Assembly: GCA_946811695.1 (NCBI GenBank)
Contig: OX328132.1
Coordinates: 126,192,808 to 126,256,807 of the forward strand
Direction of reading: 5' to 3'
DNA length: 64,000 nt
From: Gonocerus acuteangulatus
Lineage: Eukaryota; Arthropoda; Insecta; Hemiptera; Coreidae
Shown piece after piece: positions 9,608 to 20,930 of this stretch. The notes beneath the pieces are model-generated. The model saw only the letters and a program-made list of their open reading frames with translations. It ran no database searches and was not told the origin of the DNA. The position numbers were made by a program, and so were the translations under genes. How positions within the stretch are numbered: position 1 is the first letter of the stretch; every line of letters begins with the position of its first letter.

Positions 9608-9870
9608 TTGCTAATTCAAAGATTACCACAGGGGGTATCCAATTTCCATCAGTGTTACTGGCAAAACTATCATTTCGAATTTGTTAGAAAAATATTAGGA
9701 CAAATTAATACTCAACAACAATCTTACAGACTTCGAAGTAATAAGAAAATAGAAGAATATACTGATGTAATAGCAGTAAAAAAAAAAAAATAAGATTAAA
9801 ATTTTATGGGCCCATGAAAAGAATGGAGTTGCAACACCAGAAATCACACAAAGAGGTTTCAGGTAGAGAC
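9608..9870 (+). pseudogene. Possible non-LTR retrotransposon 3' remnant
   Basis: After a frameshift in the A-run at 9779-9790 the reading is RLKFYGPMKRM. This resembles the RLKFYGH..RM motif near the C-terminus of many arthropod endonuclease-RT LINEs. The preceding YRLRSNKKIEEYTDVIAV fits the same position. Everything else is decayed. The match is from memory and short. Confidence 0.4.
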
Positions 9871-9928
9871 ACATTCAGACAAAAAAATGTTTGATTTGGA
9901 AGTCGGTTGGAGAGATATTAAAAAAAAA

Positions 9929-9985
9929 GTCCGACTGGCAGGAACTGTCATCATAGCGCATTTCCGTTCTTATCCTTAGGGTCAT
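9929..9985 (-). repeat. Dispersed 'GATAAGAACGGAAACGCG' repeat, copy 1
   Basis: This is the reverse complement of a conserved ~50-bp block also found near 17700, 21172, 39608 and 50593. Here it reads TCCGACTGGCAGGAACTG, then GCGCATTTCCGTTCTTATCC. The flank (TCATTTGGAAAGCTTAG) is shared with the 50593 copy, so the repeat is longer than the block. Confidence 0.75.
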
Positions 9986-10046
9986 TTGGAAAGCTTAGAC
10001 TAGAAACAGGTAATGTTTTTCTTAGTCATTCGTGAAAAATGTAAAC

Positions 10047-10331
10047 ACATCGCACTAGTATTTCTAAATTGACACAACTCAACAAAATAAAAAAAAACAA
10101 AAAAAAAAACTCAACTGAAAATGTGTCACTCTTGCCTATGTAGGGGAAATAACATTAAGGCAGGAAGAGTGACACAAGTGCCCTGTGATGTACAAGCTCT
10201 GAAGCTAACAGTTTGGCTGAAAAACGTACAGTTTTGATGGTTGATAAAGAGATATTTACCACGTCTTTCATAGTCATAACTGAAAGGACCGATTTTTGAG
10301 TTGTGTCACTTTAGAAATACTAGTGCGACAT
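10047..10331. mobile_element. MITE with ~36-bp terminal inverted repeats
   Basis: The left end (CATCGCACTAGTATTTCTAA, then TTGACACAACTC) is matched inverted by GAGTTGTGTCAC...TTTAGAAATACTAGTGCGACATG at 10291-10331. A second, inner inverted pair (GTGTCACTCTTGCC and GGCAGGAAGAGTGACAC) sits inside. The unit is 285 bp and non-coding. Confidence 0.75.
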
Positions 10332-10889
10332 GTAAAATTAAATCTCAAAAAGAAGCAAGATCTCAGGCGCCACAATAGGAAATTGAAATTATTCCCGAAG
10401 AGCATTTGTGGTTAGCCCATCTGGTGTTACTTTGTTTTAAACTATTTTGGACTTCGCGCCAATTAGAGATATTGGGAACGTGCTTAGTAAAAAGGTCTTG
10501 CACACCTGTAACAATACCGCGCCGCGGTCTGCAGTCCTATAATATAATTCATTTGCCGTAATATACGGCAATTTATTCATTTATTTTTAAACTTACAGAA
10601 GACATCTGATTGTATCACGGAAACACGTAATTTTTGTATTCTCATAAATAAGGCTAATCAAGAGCTTGGATTAGCGATGTGTAGCATTAGGTGTTTTTAG
10701 TTCCGTATCCAGCGAAAACTAATCCAGGTCAATAAATGGACCTGGTCCAAATGTATTTCATTACAGTAAATAGTTCATTAATTTTGATTTTTTTTTATTA
10801 ACTAAATAATTTAAATTTAACAACAGCTTGTGTACCCCGGAAACTGAATAGTTTACCCCGGAATCCGTTTATAGTTGTTTAATTCAATT
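10332..10889. other. No gene seen; small GC-rich spot
   Basis: This is AT-rich sequence with a short GC-rich stretch near 10455-10535 (CTTCGCGCCAATTAG, CCGCGCCGCGG). It could be a promoter of Myb, but I found no first exon to prove that. Confidence 0.35.
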
Positions 10890-11044
10890 TGTAAAGCAGG
10901 CTACACACGGCCAGGTCGCCGGTCGCCTGAATGTATATATATTCCGGGCGGTTTGTCAATTAAGACTGTTCAGGCGGCCGGCTTTCCGGCTGGCTGTTCA
11001 GGTCTAATTGACAGGCCTGCCTGACCGTCTGTAGCCGCTTTACA
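10890..11044. mobile_element. Short MITE with TGTAAAGC-type inverted ends, copy 1
   Basis: The left end TGTAAAGCAGGCTACACACGG is the inverted match of the right end CCGTCTGTAGCCGCTTTACA, allowing a base or two. GC-rich internal repeats (GGTCGCCGGTCGCCTGAATG, GTTCAGGCGGCCGGC) are also present. A second copy lies at 24636-24776. Confidence 0.75.
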
Positions 11045-11069
11045 ATCGCGAAAATCAAAGAAGTCATTA

Positions 11070-11071
<2 letters not shown>

Positions 11072-11139
<68 letters not shown>
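11072..11139. repeat. Poly(T) run of 68
   Basis: An uninterrupted T run lies next to CCCGCCCCGGG. It may be the tail of a minus-strand retroelement, but I recognise nothing beyond it. Its length in the assembly may be unreliable. Confidence 0.9.
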
Positions 11140-11469
11140 CCCGCCCCGGGACACCATGACTAATACGTGAAGAAAAGGACGAGTACCACTGGTTTAGACC
11201 GCCAAGAAAGCAGAGTTTAAAGAGATTCGTAAGATTAACGAAAACGTTTAATTCTACATAGGACGTCTAACTGTGAGAGTCACTGAAGGGGCAGAACTCT
11301 TGATGAGCTACTGATCTGGCTCTTCAGTATAAAATAACATAGCATGGTATTTAATAATTCGCATCACGATGAAAGGGGTTTCATGACAATATATCACATT
11401 ATTATTTATGGGTTAATTGGAAAATAATTAATGTATTACAAAAAATAAAGGGTTCTTTTGTGGAACTAA

Positions 11470-12010
11470 TCAAGGGCGTATCCAGGAATTTTAGAAGGAG
11501 GGGAAGAAGCGACAATCTATATTAGTTTTGAAGTTGTGGACTGGGGAGGGGATGAAATTACGACCGGTATGAGTAAATTAGTAATTTTTGTCCGAAGTAA
11601 CCCCCCTCCCCTTCTAAAAAACCGAATTAGTTTAAATTTACAACAAATTTTCATTGAACTGAATTTCGTTGCAATACAACAAAAAATACGGCTGGTATGG
11701 CCAAATTAGTGTTTTGGGTCCTGGGTAAACCCCTCCTCCCGGTTGACCGATTTTGGTGGTTAACGAACGTGTGCTAAGAGAACACCATATACCAAGTTTC
11801 GTGGCGAAAAAACAAAAACTCTGGCGGATATCATGTTAACATACATATATATAAAATTTTAACGGGGGTCATTTTCGGTGAACACTAGGTAGGATCGATA
11901 AAGATTTGAAGACATTTTTTAAAAATTCCGTCATGAGTACAACCTCAATAGCTACTTTCCTTCGGAGGAAAGTGTTAAAATAGAGACATCCTAATGGTGT
12001 ACAATAATAG
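11470..12010 (+). repeat. Dispersed repeat shared with 61595-62500
   Basis: Shared phrases include TACCAAGTTTCGTGGCGAAA, TCTGGCG...TGTTAAC, TTTTCGGTGAACACTAGGTA and a perfect 8-bp hairpin ACTTTCCTTCGGAGGAAAGT (stem ACTTTCCT/AGGAAAGT, loop TCGG). The other copy has a palindromic insertion at the equivalent of about 11850. No coding capacity is seen. Confidence 0.7.
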
Positions 12011-12134
12011 TGGAAAACAAGCTAAAAACGAACAATGATTTGAAAATACTAAAGTAATGGCTATGTCATTGACTCACCCAATCTTACTTGTTAAGTGAGC
12101 TGAATCATATGATAATAAAATTCTTTCCGAATAA

Positions 12135-12215
12135 ATTGTTGACCGTTGAGATTGCCAGGTGGTGAACGTTGGGGTTAGGTCCTGATAGTCAATAAAAACT
12201 CATGTTTCGCGAGCT
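12135..12215 (+). repeat. Repeat related to the palindrome at 63285
   Basis: TTGTTGACCGTTGA, a GGTGGTGAACGTTGGGGTT stretch and AGTCAATAAAAACTCAT parallel the 63285-63350 sequence. Only one arm is present. Confidence 0.5.
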
Positions 12216-12614
12216 TTAGTAAGTGCGGAATGCGGACTACACTACAGAGGGAACGGAGTTTGTCTATATTAGCGTTTCCAGCCTGCGATAAGCGTCCCAG
12301 AGTAGACACTGAGAGTACGCGGGCATATTCGATAGAAACTTTATTTCCTATAATCTATAAAAAATATCTTAATTTACAATATTAAACAATAAAGGTGTTA
12401 ATATATAAAGTCGATGATCGAAAATCTGGCAATCAATATCGTTTTTTTTTCTGGAATTCACTTTTAATTTTATCTGCTAACTGCCCTGAACTTCCGTTAA
12501 CATAACCCATCAAGTGAACAGAAATACAATCTCAATTTTTAAAAGTAGTACTAACAAGTCAGGTGCGATTCAAAAAGGTACGGAAAAGGTGGTCTATATA
12601 ACTCATGTAGCATG

Positions 12615-12897
12615 CGCTAATGAACATTAAGTAGAGTGCTTTCTCACTACGGAGTACTAATGGACATTAAGTAGAGTGCTTTCTCACTACGGAGTACTAA
12701 TGAACATTATTAAGTAGAGTGCTTTCTCACTACGGAGTACTAATGAACATTAAGTAGAGTGCTTTCTCACTACGGAGTACTAATGAACATTAAGTAGAGT
12801 GCTTTCTCACTACGGAGTACTAATGAACATTAAGTAGAGTGCTTTCTCACTACGGAGTACTAATGAACATTAAGTTGAGTTCTTTCTCACTGCGGAA
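12615..12897 (+). repeat. 40-bp tandem repeat, 7 copies
   Basis: The unit begins ACTAATGAACATTAAGTAGA and ends CACTACGGAGT. Copies are nearly identical, except one with a 3-bp insertion (ATTATTAAG) and a diverged last copy. It is too regular and too close-packed for a CRISPR, with no spacers. Confidence 0.95.
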
Positions 12898-13560
12898 AAC
12901 TAATGGAATTTGAGTCTAGCTTAAGGTTTCGGCCCATTTTCAAGAACGAATGCACAATGAGTATGGAGATGAGTGCTTTCCTACTGCGGTGTACAAATGA
13001 GCATATGGTCTACGCACCCAATGCGAATCACCGTTGAGCATTGAGCATGGAGTTGGCTTCATTCGTTCTACTGAGAGCAAATGTACATTGAAATTTGCGT
13101 TCGGTATGGCCCACGGCAGATCACTGATATACATAGAGCATGAAGTTGACTGCTATCCTTCTGCTGAGGCCAAATAGGTATCACCCACTGCGAAGTGCAA
13201 ATGTGGAGTGGATGTGGAGATGAATGCTTTCTGACTGCGGATCACTAATATTCAATAACGGCCATTTGCTAGACTAAATATTCATGTAGTCTAGTAGGCT
13301 GCAGTCACTGCCAAGTACTAAAGCACATTAAGCAGGAAGCTGAGTGCTTTCTCGCTGCGGGATTGGAAATAATGCAGTTTCAGTGTGCATTTGATTACTT
13401 TTTCGCTGCGGGCCAGAAATGAGGAACTCGGTTTCATCCTATTTTCCCATACAATTAAGCCAAGGAGTCGTCCATCTGCGTAGTAAAAATGAACATTAAG
13501 TCTAGTGTTAGGTTTCGCCCCACTGGCGCGTACTAATGCACATTGAGCCTAGCGTTAGGT
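12898..13560 (+). repeat. Degenerate continuation of the 40-bp array
   Basis: Fragments such as GAGTGCTTTC(C/T), CACTGCGG and AATGAACATTAAGT recur at irregular spacing. This looks like the decayed, older part of the same array. Confidence 0.6.
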
Positions 13561-14783
13561 GCTGCCAGCCGGCACTTAGAGCAGCTGGGCGGAGGCAGGT
13601 GGCGTCTCGCCAAGGACTCCCCATCGAGCTCTCGATTCACTCTATCATCACCATCACCCACGAACAAAAATGTTAAACTTCATACGGTCTCATATGATTC
13701 GAGATGAAAGGAACTATTTTTAGTCAAAAGGAAATAATGTTAGATTAGGTTATACTGAAATTAGGGTTCACTCCATGAGCACAATGGAGTGCAGTCTTTA
13801 ATCCATCAAAAATTAAAATAAAGAAATATACAAACACATTTTTAGACTAGAATGAAAATTGAAAAACTCTTGTAATGCCCGATCACCCTCATTGGAGACT
13901 GCGCACGTGACAAGCAAAATATATATACACTTCATTATTAATGTAGAGATATCGTCCATATATAAAGAAAGACAAATGTATGTATTTCAAAAGTTTTTTA
14001 GAGACTCATGAAGCAGAGAGTAATGTAGAATATTTTGTCTAAACTACTAAAAATTTCGCAAAATATATTCTAAAAAACCCAAATAAAATGAAGAATAATT
14101 GAGTAAAGAATTAAAAAAGAATTCTTATAGTACAAATGAGAAGCGATGGGCATTTCCAGTAATGTTAGGAAGATTAATTAAAGGGGCAAGTTGTCAAGAG
14201 TAGTAAACTGGGAACTACGAATTATAAGCAGTACCGGTGTTGTAGAAGAGGTTGCAGAGTTGTCAAACGGGAGCGCGAACTTGGAGGGGCAAGAAAGAGT
14301 GGTGATGTGAATTAGCAGAATCGGTGAGAATTCCTTGCCTCTGGTAGGAGGGATGGTGAGATGTAAAGGGGATATGAACTAGAATGACGACTGGGCGTGG
14401 GATAAGTGGTGCAAAATGTTCTCGGTGTGAATCGTCATTATAGCAAAACAAATATATTTATTTGGAGAATTATTTATATGAATGTAATGGTTGAAGAAAT
14501 AACGAATAATTAGCCATTTGATAGAATAGCATATGTTGTTGATGGGGTTGTAACTAAACTAGCTTTGTGACAAGTGACCAGTAATTCGTTCAGTCCGGTC
14601 CGTCCTGTAACTAACTTGTCACTAAACACTTGTTGGGCTGTTTACAAGATTTGACGAGGGATAACTGCGTAGAGAAATGGTGGCGGGGGAGCTTACTTGA
14701 TGCGTAGTAAATAGAATCCATTCCAAATCACTTGTAATTGTAAAAGTAAAGTAATTAAATGATACTGTATTTTTTTATATTCC

Positions 14784-14787
<4 letters not shown>
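13561..14787. other. No gene or clear repeat seen
   Basis: This is AT-rich sequence with small open frames on both strands but no recognisable domain, RNA or element end. Confidence 0.5.

Positions 14788-14843
<56 letters not shown>
14788..14843. repeat. (TA)n microsatellite
   Basis: This 56-bp (TA)n run sits just upstream of the Penelope-like fragment. Confidence 0.95.
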
Positions 14844-14846
<3 letters not shown>

Positions 14847-15078
14847 ATCTATTTAAAATCTAAATAGAGCCACCGACATATTGACACGCAACCAATTTCC
14901 CCCAACCTCATAAAATCTCTCGTTAAAAAAAGTAAAATCCCAACTTTTCAACGCCACTTCTCCTAATTCTTCCCTAGCTCCCAGTTCCCAATTGTTCCGT
15001 TCCCTGACATTTACACTTGGGCTGACTGAAAAACTAACGTAGACCATTAAAAAAGCCTACCCATCGCTAAATTTTGGT

Positions 15079-15402
15079 TTGAAAACCTCTCACAAACTTA
15101 AAACCGTCTACACTAAACTTAAGGATCCTATCCCTTTTGACCAAAACACCCGTTGTGTTTACCGAAACCTATGCCAAAACCCTTCCTGTAATGATGTATA
15201 CATAGGAGAAACCAAAAATTACATTCACTCCTGCCTTACACAGCATAAACGAACCATCACTAACAACGAAATAGGCAAATCTGCACTTGCAAAACGCGCC
15301 ATTACTCCATAACATACATTTAACATAGATTACACAAAACTTTTCTCTACAGAACGAAACAAAAAAAACTTCAGATCTCTGAATGCGAACACATTAACTT
15401 AA
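15079..15402 (+). pseudogene. GIY-YIG endonuclease domain of a Penelope-like element
   Basis: The segment reads RCVYRNLCQNPSCNDVYIGE, then TKNYIHSCLTQHKR, typical of the C-terminal endonuclease of Penelope-like retroelements. The VYR and YIGET strands correspond to the GIY and YIG motifs. The arginine expected a few residues after YIGET (usually R-L-x-x-H) is Cys (TGC), consistent with a CGC-to-TGC change and probable loss of activity. The frame stops at TAA 15310-15312 but remains open to about 15402 (FNIDYTKLFSTERNKKNFRS), matching the family's continuation. The start was not determined. The first in-frame methionine is not informative because the upstream RT is missing. Confidence 0.72.
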
Positions 15403-15959
15403 ATACAAACAATATAAATTACAAAACCGACAAACAAGGCATTTCTCCTGTCTACGCCAATATACCTAGTATTTTCCCATGTCCACTTTCCGTCTGGGTA
15501 TCCTTCCATTAACACCTTTTTCTCCTTTTCTGTCATAAAACTCCTTTGATCCGTACCGACCTCCTCCCACCCCCTGTTGTTGTTCAGTTACATATACCCT
15601 GGAAGAATCCATTTTCCTTGTGTATTTTCACGATGGTTACTTAAGTGATAACTTTGGTCTTTCCTTGCCCCCCCCCCGGCACTTCATTGGTATGTAGTAA
15701 CTTTTTTATTGTTAAAGATTAAAAATATTATTATTATTGTCTATTCGCTTGTACTTAACTCATTTAAAATTTGTTTATGTTTTTTGATTTTCTAAAACTA
15801 AGTTCTAGAAAATAACTATTGTTCACTTACCTGTTTATTAACAACATAATTGTTCTCATAATTTAACAAAAAATTGCTCTCATACGTGATTTGTATGTAT
15901 TGACCTATCATTTTTCTTTATTGGTTAACGTTTTTCTGTCTATTAATTCTTTACTTTCT

Positions 15960-16016
15960 TGCTTTTGTCTACTGAGGAAGGCTACCAAAGAGAAGCCGAA
16001 ACGTCCTTAATAAGGA
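15960..16016 (+). ncRNA. Hammerhead-ribozyme-like motif
   Basis: CTGAGGA (15972-15978) and GAAAC (15998-16002) flank a small stem (GGCT/AGCC), in the spacing of a hammerhead core. A possible stem III (TCCTT/AAGGA) follows, and weak pairing of TTTTGT with ACAGAAA could form stem I. The location fits the terminal repeat of a Penelope-like element. Activity is inferred only. Confidence 0.5.
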
Positions 16017-16289
16017 TTTTTACAGAAATCGTACTGATATTTTCTAAGCCGAATCCCAACTATTCCCTGATTGCTTAAAAAAATATATTGTTGGAGAGGC
16101 GTGGGGAAGGAAGACAACCAAAAAATAACGATTGGTCTAGGACTTCGAAGTAATGGGCGCTAAGAAGTTGAAAAAAAGCGGTTCTTTCTCGCTTCGTCGT
16201 CATCCGGGAACTACGCCCACTACCCACATGGGGACACCACGAGGCGCAGCAAGCCAACACTTACCAATCTTTTATAATAAACAATTATA

Positions 16290-16547
16290 TCCTGTATGAT
16301 CAATTTTGATGTTGCTTAATTACCCAAATTTTGTCTATTGAGATGAACGAGAAACAACTACGTTTTGAAAATAAAATTCTAGTTGCCAAATTCAACTAGG
16401 TTGCTTGTCACTCGTAATGACTAATTTATGCTATCATAAAAGACGGAGAAAATAAGCGAAAAATAAAATAAAATATTGTTGATTCCTAAAAATAAATATA
16501 TCCTCTGGAAGGCGAAAAGTACATAACAAAAAGTTATTAATGGGTTG
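16290..16547 (-). repeat. Composite dispersed repeat, copy 1
   Basis: This is the reverse complement of 24885-25070 (GTTGCTTGTCACTCGTAATG, TTTTAGGATAAATTAGTC on the other strand). It joins a mariner end at 16548 at the same point as the copy near 24309. Confidence 0.7.
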
Positions 16548-16670
16548 GTGCATAATAATGCAGGTTTTGAATATTCATTTTGTTTAGGCAAGTGCTTCGA
16601 AAGTAAGCAAAGATAATCTAAAGTCTAGTTATATGGATTATAAACAATGATTAGCCTACAAAATTTAATT
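16548..16670 (+). mobile_element. mariner-like element, terminal fragment
   Basis: GGGTTGGTGCATAATAATGC is the classic mariner terminal sequence. It runs on as TTTTGAATATTCATTTTGTT and GGATTATAAACAATG, the same as the inverted copy ending at 24309. No transposase remains here. Confidence 0.7.
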
Positions 16671-16789
16671 TTTTGAGTTCCTTTCACACTAATAGTAGTG
16701 TATTAACTACTATCAGGTACGAAACGAATAATAGCGACCAAGCAAATCCAGTCGATCGTGAAAAAAGATCGAGAAATGCTTAACATTCT

Positions 16790-16990
16790 TCTCTGAAAAG
16801 TTCCAAGAACACTTCGGCAAAAGAAAATTCATAGTCAAAGGGTTATGGTTCGGAGCTCGAGGAACCATACCAAAGGAAACAAGCACATTCTTACAGGAGC
16901 TCGGCCTGGATATTAATAGCCTCCCGTTCTTAGCCGAAGAAATATTAGTGGATTCCCTTGGGATAATTAAGCAACATATTTACGGTTAAT
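16790..16990 (+). pseudogene. C-terminal remnant of a LINE-type polymerase
   Basis: A short open frame reads VKGLWFGARGTIPKETSTFL and LDINSLPFLAEEILVDSLGI, and stops at TAA. The 'G-A-R-G-x-I-P-K' phrase followed by a Leu-rich helix is common at the C-terminus of arthropod non-LTR retrotransposon ORF2 proteins. The rest of the element is missing. Confidence 0.4.
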
Positions 16991-17216
16991 AACAAACAAA
17001 ATTAAGAAACATAATGTAGCACCATTCGCCATGTAGCCCAATCACGCGTACAAAGATATCATGACTACAGCTTCCGAATCCTCGACGTAAACCATCAAAT
17101 CTTCATCTAAACACCTATCTCGAGACTGATTGAGGAGCTGTGTCGCTTAGCAGCCCCATAGATTTGGGCAGCCTCACTTTAATTAATTATTTTAATAAAG
17201 TGTTCTTTCTTCCTTT

Positions 17217-17402
17217 CTGCTTTGGAGGCCCGGTGGCCGTCGTGGGTTCGATTCCTGCTAGGGGGTGGTGGTTTTCTTTAGTAAAAAGAAAAGGCATCAG
17301 CCCTATCCTGGCTAGAAAAGGGTAGTAACCTAGAGATAACCCGTCTCAAAATTCTTTGTTAATAATAATGGACGTTAAAATTTAAATATACTGCTTTGAG
17401 GT
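17217..17402 (+). mobile_element. tRNA-derived SINE, family B, with internal deletion
   Basis: The body spans 17229-17390, flanked by near-duplicates CTGCTTTGGAGG and CTGCTTTGAGG. It begins CCCGGTGGCCGT, then jumps to GTGGGTTCGATTCC (B box). It lacks about 50 bp between the A and B boxes compared with the copy at 38721. It carries the shared SINE core (about 17312-17345) and ends GTTAATAATAATGGACGTTA. Confidence 0.82.
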
Positions 17403-17697
17403 TACTGAATACGAAAACACGAATAACATTTTTTAATTAGCTCTTAAATTGAAAATATACCTAATATACAAAATTGGCTTTTAGTAGCATGTTAAAGTAC
17501 ATAACAATTTATTAAAACAAAAACTATATTTATTTATTATTATTTTTTACGTTTCATATAAAATTGGGAATTTTGACATATTAACAAAATATTTAAACCT
17601 GCTTGATTAAGAATTTCTCCACTTTTTCACTTTTGGGTTTTTGCAACCCAACTGTTGATACTTTTGATCACAGTCGGTCAACGTTTCTATTCTAAGC

Positions 17698-17750
17698 CAA
17701 ATAAGGATAAGAAAGGAAACGCGCTAAGATGTCGCAGTACCTTTTCTAAA
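17698..17750 (+). repeat. Dispersed 'GATAAGAACGGAAACGCG' repeat, copy 2
   Basis: It reads GGATAAGAAAGGAAACGCGC, then TAAGATGTCGCAG. Only the conserved block is clear. Confidence 0.7.
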
Positions 17751-17843
17751 ATTTATAGGGCGATTCCTTCAAATTAACAACTCAGGAAGTAGTATACGTT
17801 TTAAATAAGAACTATCAGTAGTAGGAGAAAGTTGAAACTTGTT

Positions 17844-18023
17844 GACTTGCAGGGAAGTGAGTCCAGTTCATGCGGAATGGACTTGCAGGGGAGTGAGTCC
17901 AGTTCATGCGGAATGGACTTGCAGGGGAGTGAGTCCAGTTCATGCGGAATGGACTTGCAGGGGAGTGAGTCCAGTTCATGCGGAATGGACTTGCAGGGGA
18001 GTGAGTCCAGTTCATGCGGAATG
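17844..18023 (+). repeat. 36-bp tandem repeat, 5 copies
   Basis: The unit begins GACTTGCAGGGGAGTGAGTC. Because 36 is a multiple of three and the unit lacks stops in several frames, spurious ORFs with 12-residue repeats appear on both strands. I do not consider them genes. Confidence 0.95.
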
Positions 18024-18139
18024 GACTTTGATGAATGAACATTCTTCCTAATCTATTTATTCAACCTCATAATGAGTTAAATTAAAGTAACTTCAGGTCA
18101 TTCTACTGTGCAGCCATGCCGCAAGAAAAGTCTAAAGGT

Positions 18140-19040
18140 AAAAGTTCCCGAAAAAGGGGTATGGCGCGCCACACAATGGTGCCAAATGCCCGATTTTGGG
18201 AAAAAAACTTTAGGTACCAGAATAATTATTTTGGAAGATATATATAAAGAAAAAGCGTAAAATCATAAAGAAAAAAGGTTTTATATAAAGAAAAAGCTGA
18301 AGAACAGTTAGTATTCAATTAAAAAAAGTCATATTTTACCCAATGGGTGTAGAGATGTATAATTCAAAATGCATTTTTGAGTGGTGACTCGAATAAATTA
18401 ACAACGAATGTAATACCGCTAACTGTTCTCGATGTATTTGTCATTCTTAAAATTTGCGCGTATTACGAATAATTTAACAGTTTCGCACGAGATCTCACAG
18501 TTAATGTTCAGTTACTTGTTAGCACTAAATTTTTAACAGCTCTCTGCAAAAAATAATAATGGTTAAGTCGTTTTTCGTAAAATAATCGCATCGGTAATTG
18601 ACACCTTCATTTTATTAGGCTGTGCACACATACGGCCGAGTACGGCGATGAAACGTATAGGACAGCAACTTCAAAACATGTACTTTTAGGTAAAACCATG
18701 CGGAGAGGATAGCTAAGTACCGCTTTTTTTCTGCACTAAATAAACTAAGGATAATTGAGTTTCATTACAGATATCACACGAGACTTCCTGGGTAATACCA
18801 ATTTTTCAGGAATAAAATATTGTTTTACTTTTCACTAAAAGTGAACTTTATTCGGTGAGAAAACGGTCAACAGAAAAGTGTTTTGTGATCAGAACTATTT
18901 AAAAAAAAAAAGGAATAACAATATTAGAGCAGTATTCTACAATTAATTTGGTATAAAAAAATGCTAGTTCAAAGGCGATTGGCTACTTCGGTTTTGAGGT
19001 TATTTTCCGTCTCGGCACCACTGTGCGCCATGGCGTCGAG
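18140..19040 (+). repeat. ~0.9-kb dispersed repeat, copy 1
   Basis: It is co-linear with 52945-54115. Shared phrases are GCCAAATGCCCGATTTTGGG, TATTAGGCTGTGCACACA.ACGGCCGAGTACGGCG, GGTGAGAAAACGGTCAACA and TTGTGATCAGAACTATT. No ORF was found. The family is unknown. Confidence 0.75.
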
Positions 19041-19369
19041 TCGTGAGGTTTAAATCAGACACAAAGACGACCAGTGGCCTCCACAAGCCTCAAACCAGCT
19101 CAAGGTCAGGAAGGTCACACCCGTAAACGGTAAAAAGTAAAAACCTGACCGAGCCTCCTACACAAAAAATTCTTTTGTTTTCGTTATTTAAATTGAAACC
19201 ATCACGAACCGGATTCGAGACATCCTACCTGCTTTCCTTCAATATATTCAAATGTTTTAAATTAATTGAATGGTTGATCTATCTAAATACTAATAATGTG
19301 TAAGCCTTGAACCGCAATTGGCAATTACTCATAGGTGTCCAATTTTTTGTTTATGAGTCCGTTTCCTAG

Positions 19370-19500
19370 AGAGGAAACCCATTTATAACGTCGACCTTAT
19401 GACGCAATCCGGAAGTGACGGCGAGAAATGTCAAAGTTTCCGTTTCAGATCCTATAGGTCACGAAAATACCAGTAGTTCAAGTTTTTGTGAGAGAGAGAG
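19370..19500 (+). repeat. Dispersed repeat shared with 49925-50066
   Basis: Shared phrases are GACCTTATGA.GCA.TC.GGAA, TTTCAGATC and AT.GGTCACGAA.AT. It ends in a GAGAGAGAGAG run here and in (TA)n in the other copy. Confidence 0.6.
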
Positions 19501-20639
19501 ACATCCTCAGTTGCCTCTTCAGGAGCCTAAAAACTAGGAGTCGAAAATAATTGTTAAATTTTTTTTTTATAAAAGTATTTTTTAAACTTTTACTTTTATT
19601 GTCATTTTGAAAAAATAAAAGTTCGAAAATAACTTTTGGGGTTTTAAACTTTTTTTAAAAAAAAAAAACTTTGTTTACTGTTATTTTTCAACTTAAACAA
19701 TAAAAGTTTTAAAGTAATTGTTATTAAAATACTTAATAGGAAAACGTTTAAAGGAATAAATTAATGCTACTAATGTTTATTCTTTGTTTTTTAGCAACAA
19801 ATATATTTCTGTAAATAAGCAAAAATGAATGTTTAAAAAAATAACATTTCACTTATTTTGAAGAATTAATTTAATTTCAATAATAATTTATCTTGTAATT
19901 TGGTGGAATTTAGATTACATCTATAATCATTTAACAAATACTTTAGGGTTGAAAAGGCTCATTCAACACTTACATGAGTGGCTGGGCTGGGGGTGTAGGA
20001 TAAGTCCTAGTTAATATAGCTATGGAAGTGTGGATTTGATTTCTTGTCAGTATACCAGCTATTGTAAACAAACGAAACCCTAACATTCTTGATTAAAATA
20101 CTGAAAACCTTTCACATTGAAAACAATAAAAGTATTATATTAACTTATATTTTCATGAACTTAATTTAGGAGTTCCTGAATAGGTTTTACTCTTAAAACT
20201 TTTAAATAAAAGTTTTTTAAAAGTTAAATTACACAACGTCCATTATAATTAAAACCTTTTTCGATAAAAAAAATAACTGTTTCGATCCCTGCTAAAAAAC
20301 TATATACAGCCAAATGGAACAAAGGTGAACCTTCCGCTAAAATGGCCACGTCGTAACTGAAAATCATCTACATAGCAACAGTGAGATTTAATATGGAGAA
20401 GCATGTTTTTAAGGTTATCTTTAGAATGAGCGGAAGTCGGAGAGGCAGGGTGAGAAATTTCCGCTAAGAATTGGCTACTGCTAGTTTTATGTTCAACGTA
20501 GCGCCTAAAATCTCGCTTTTCGTTGAGATTAGTGTAGGTTTTTACAATTTTCACAAAATATTCGAACTATAACCAAGCACAATATATTGTTCTTTATCCA
20601 GGTACAAAATGTAAGAGTATTCCAAGCTTGGAGCCAGTG
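19501..20639. other. No gene seen; A/T-rich
   Basis: Long A- and T-runs with low complexity. I see no element end or domain. Confidence 0.5.
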
Positions 20640-20930
20640 GCCAAGCCTTCAGGCGTTTCGAGCTAAGGAAGTGTTAGAAAAAAAATGTAGTTGTGAAAAG
20701 TTTCCGTTTCTTTTTCTAAAATATCTCAAAAACAGTTGGGAAATCGAGGTAAGTTGATGGTGACCATTCGAACGCTTACTAAATGCCCTACAAAAAGAGG
20801 TTCTCATGTAATTTTCGATGAGGTGATCGGACAAATAAGTGCTTAAAATTTCGAAATTGTTAGTTTTGTTCTTTTGAACGGATTTTTGTCTCTGTTTACC
20901 TAACTTGTTAATTGGTTGTTGTTGTTTTGT
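20640..20930 (+). repeat. Dispersed repeat shared with 52078-52345
   Basis: Shared phrases are AGGAAGT.TTAGAAAAAAAA, AAATATCTC..AAC, GATTTTCGATG.GG.GAT and GTTAGTTTTGTTCTT.TG. Part of it also matches 49800-49920. Confidence 0.65.

Larger units (their letters stand above)
14870..16030 (+). mobile_element. Penelope-like element, 3' fragment
   Basis: It contains a GIY-YIG endonuclease segment (15079-15312, continuing in frame after a stop to about 15402) followed by a 3' region that ends with a hammerhead-like motif. By family knowledge, Penelope-like elements encode RT plus a C-terminal GIY-YIG endonuclease and carry hammerhead ribozymes in their terminal repeats. The RT domain is absent, so this is a 5'-truncated or decayed copy. 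Confidence 0.72.

Noticed and set aside
10503..10555. First exon of Myb on the minus strand
   Set aside because: An ATG frame ends at a GT with the right phase, but the peptide (MNYIIGLQTAARYC) has no similarity to Myb N-termini and many such coincidences are expected.
10960..11157. Poly-lysine ORF on the minus strand
   Set aside because: It is a translation of the 68-base T run.
12615..12897. CRISPR array
   Set aside because: Units are contiguous with no unique spacers, and the context is eukaryotic. The same applies to the 36-, 39-, 80-, 82- and 88-bp arrays.
17832..18051. Overlapping ORFs with 12-residue repeats on both strands
   Set aside because: They follow from a 36-bp unit with no stops in several frames. 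There is no start context, domain or similarity.
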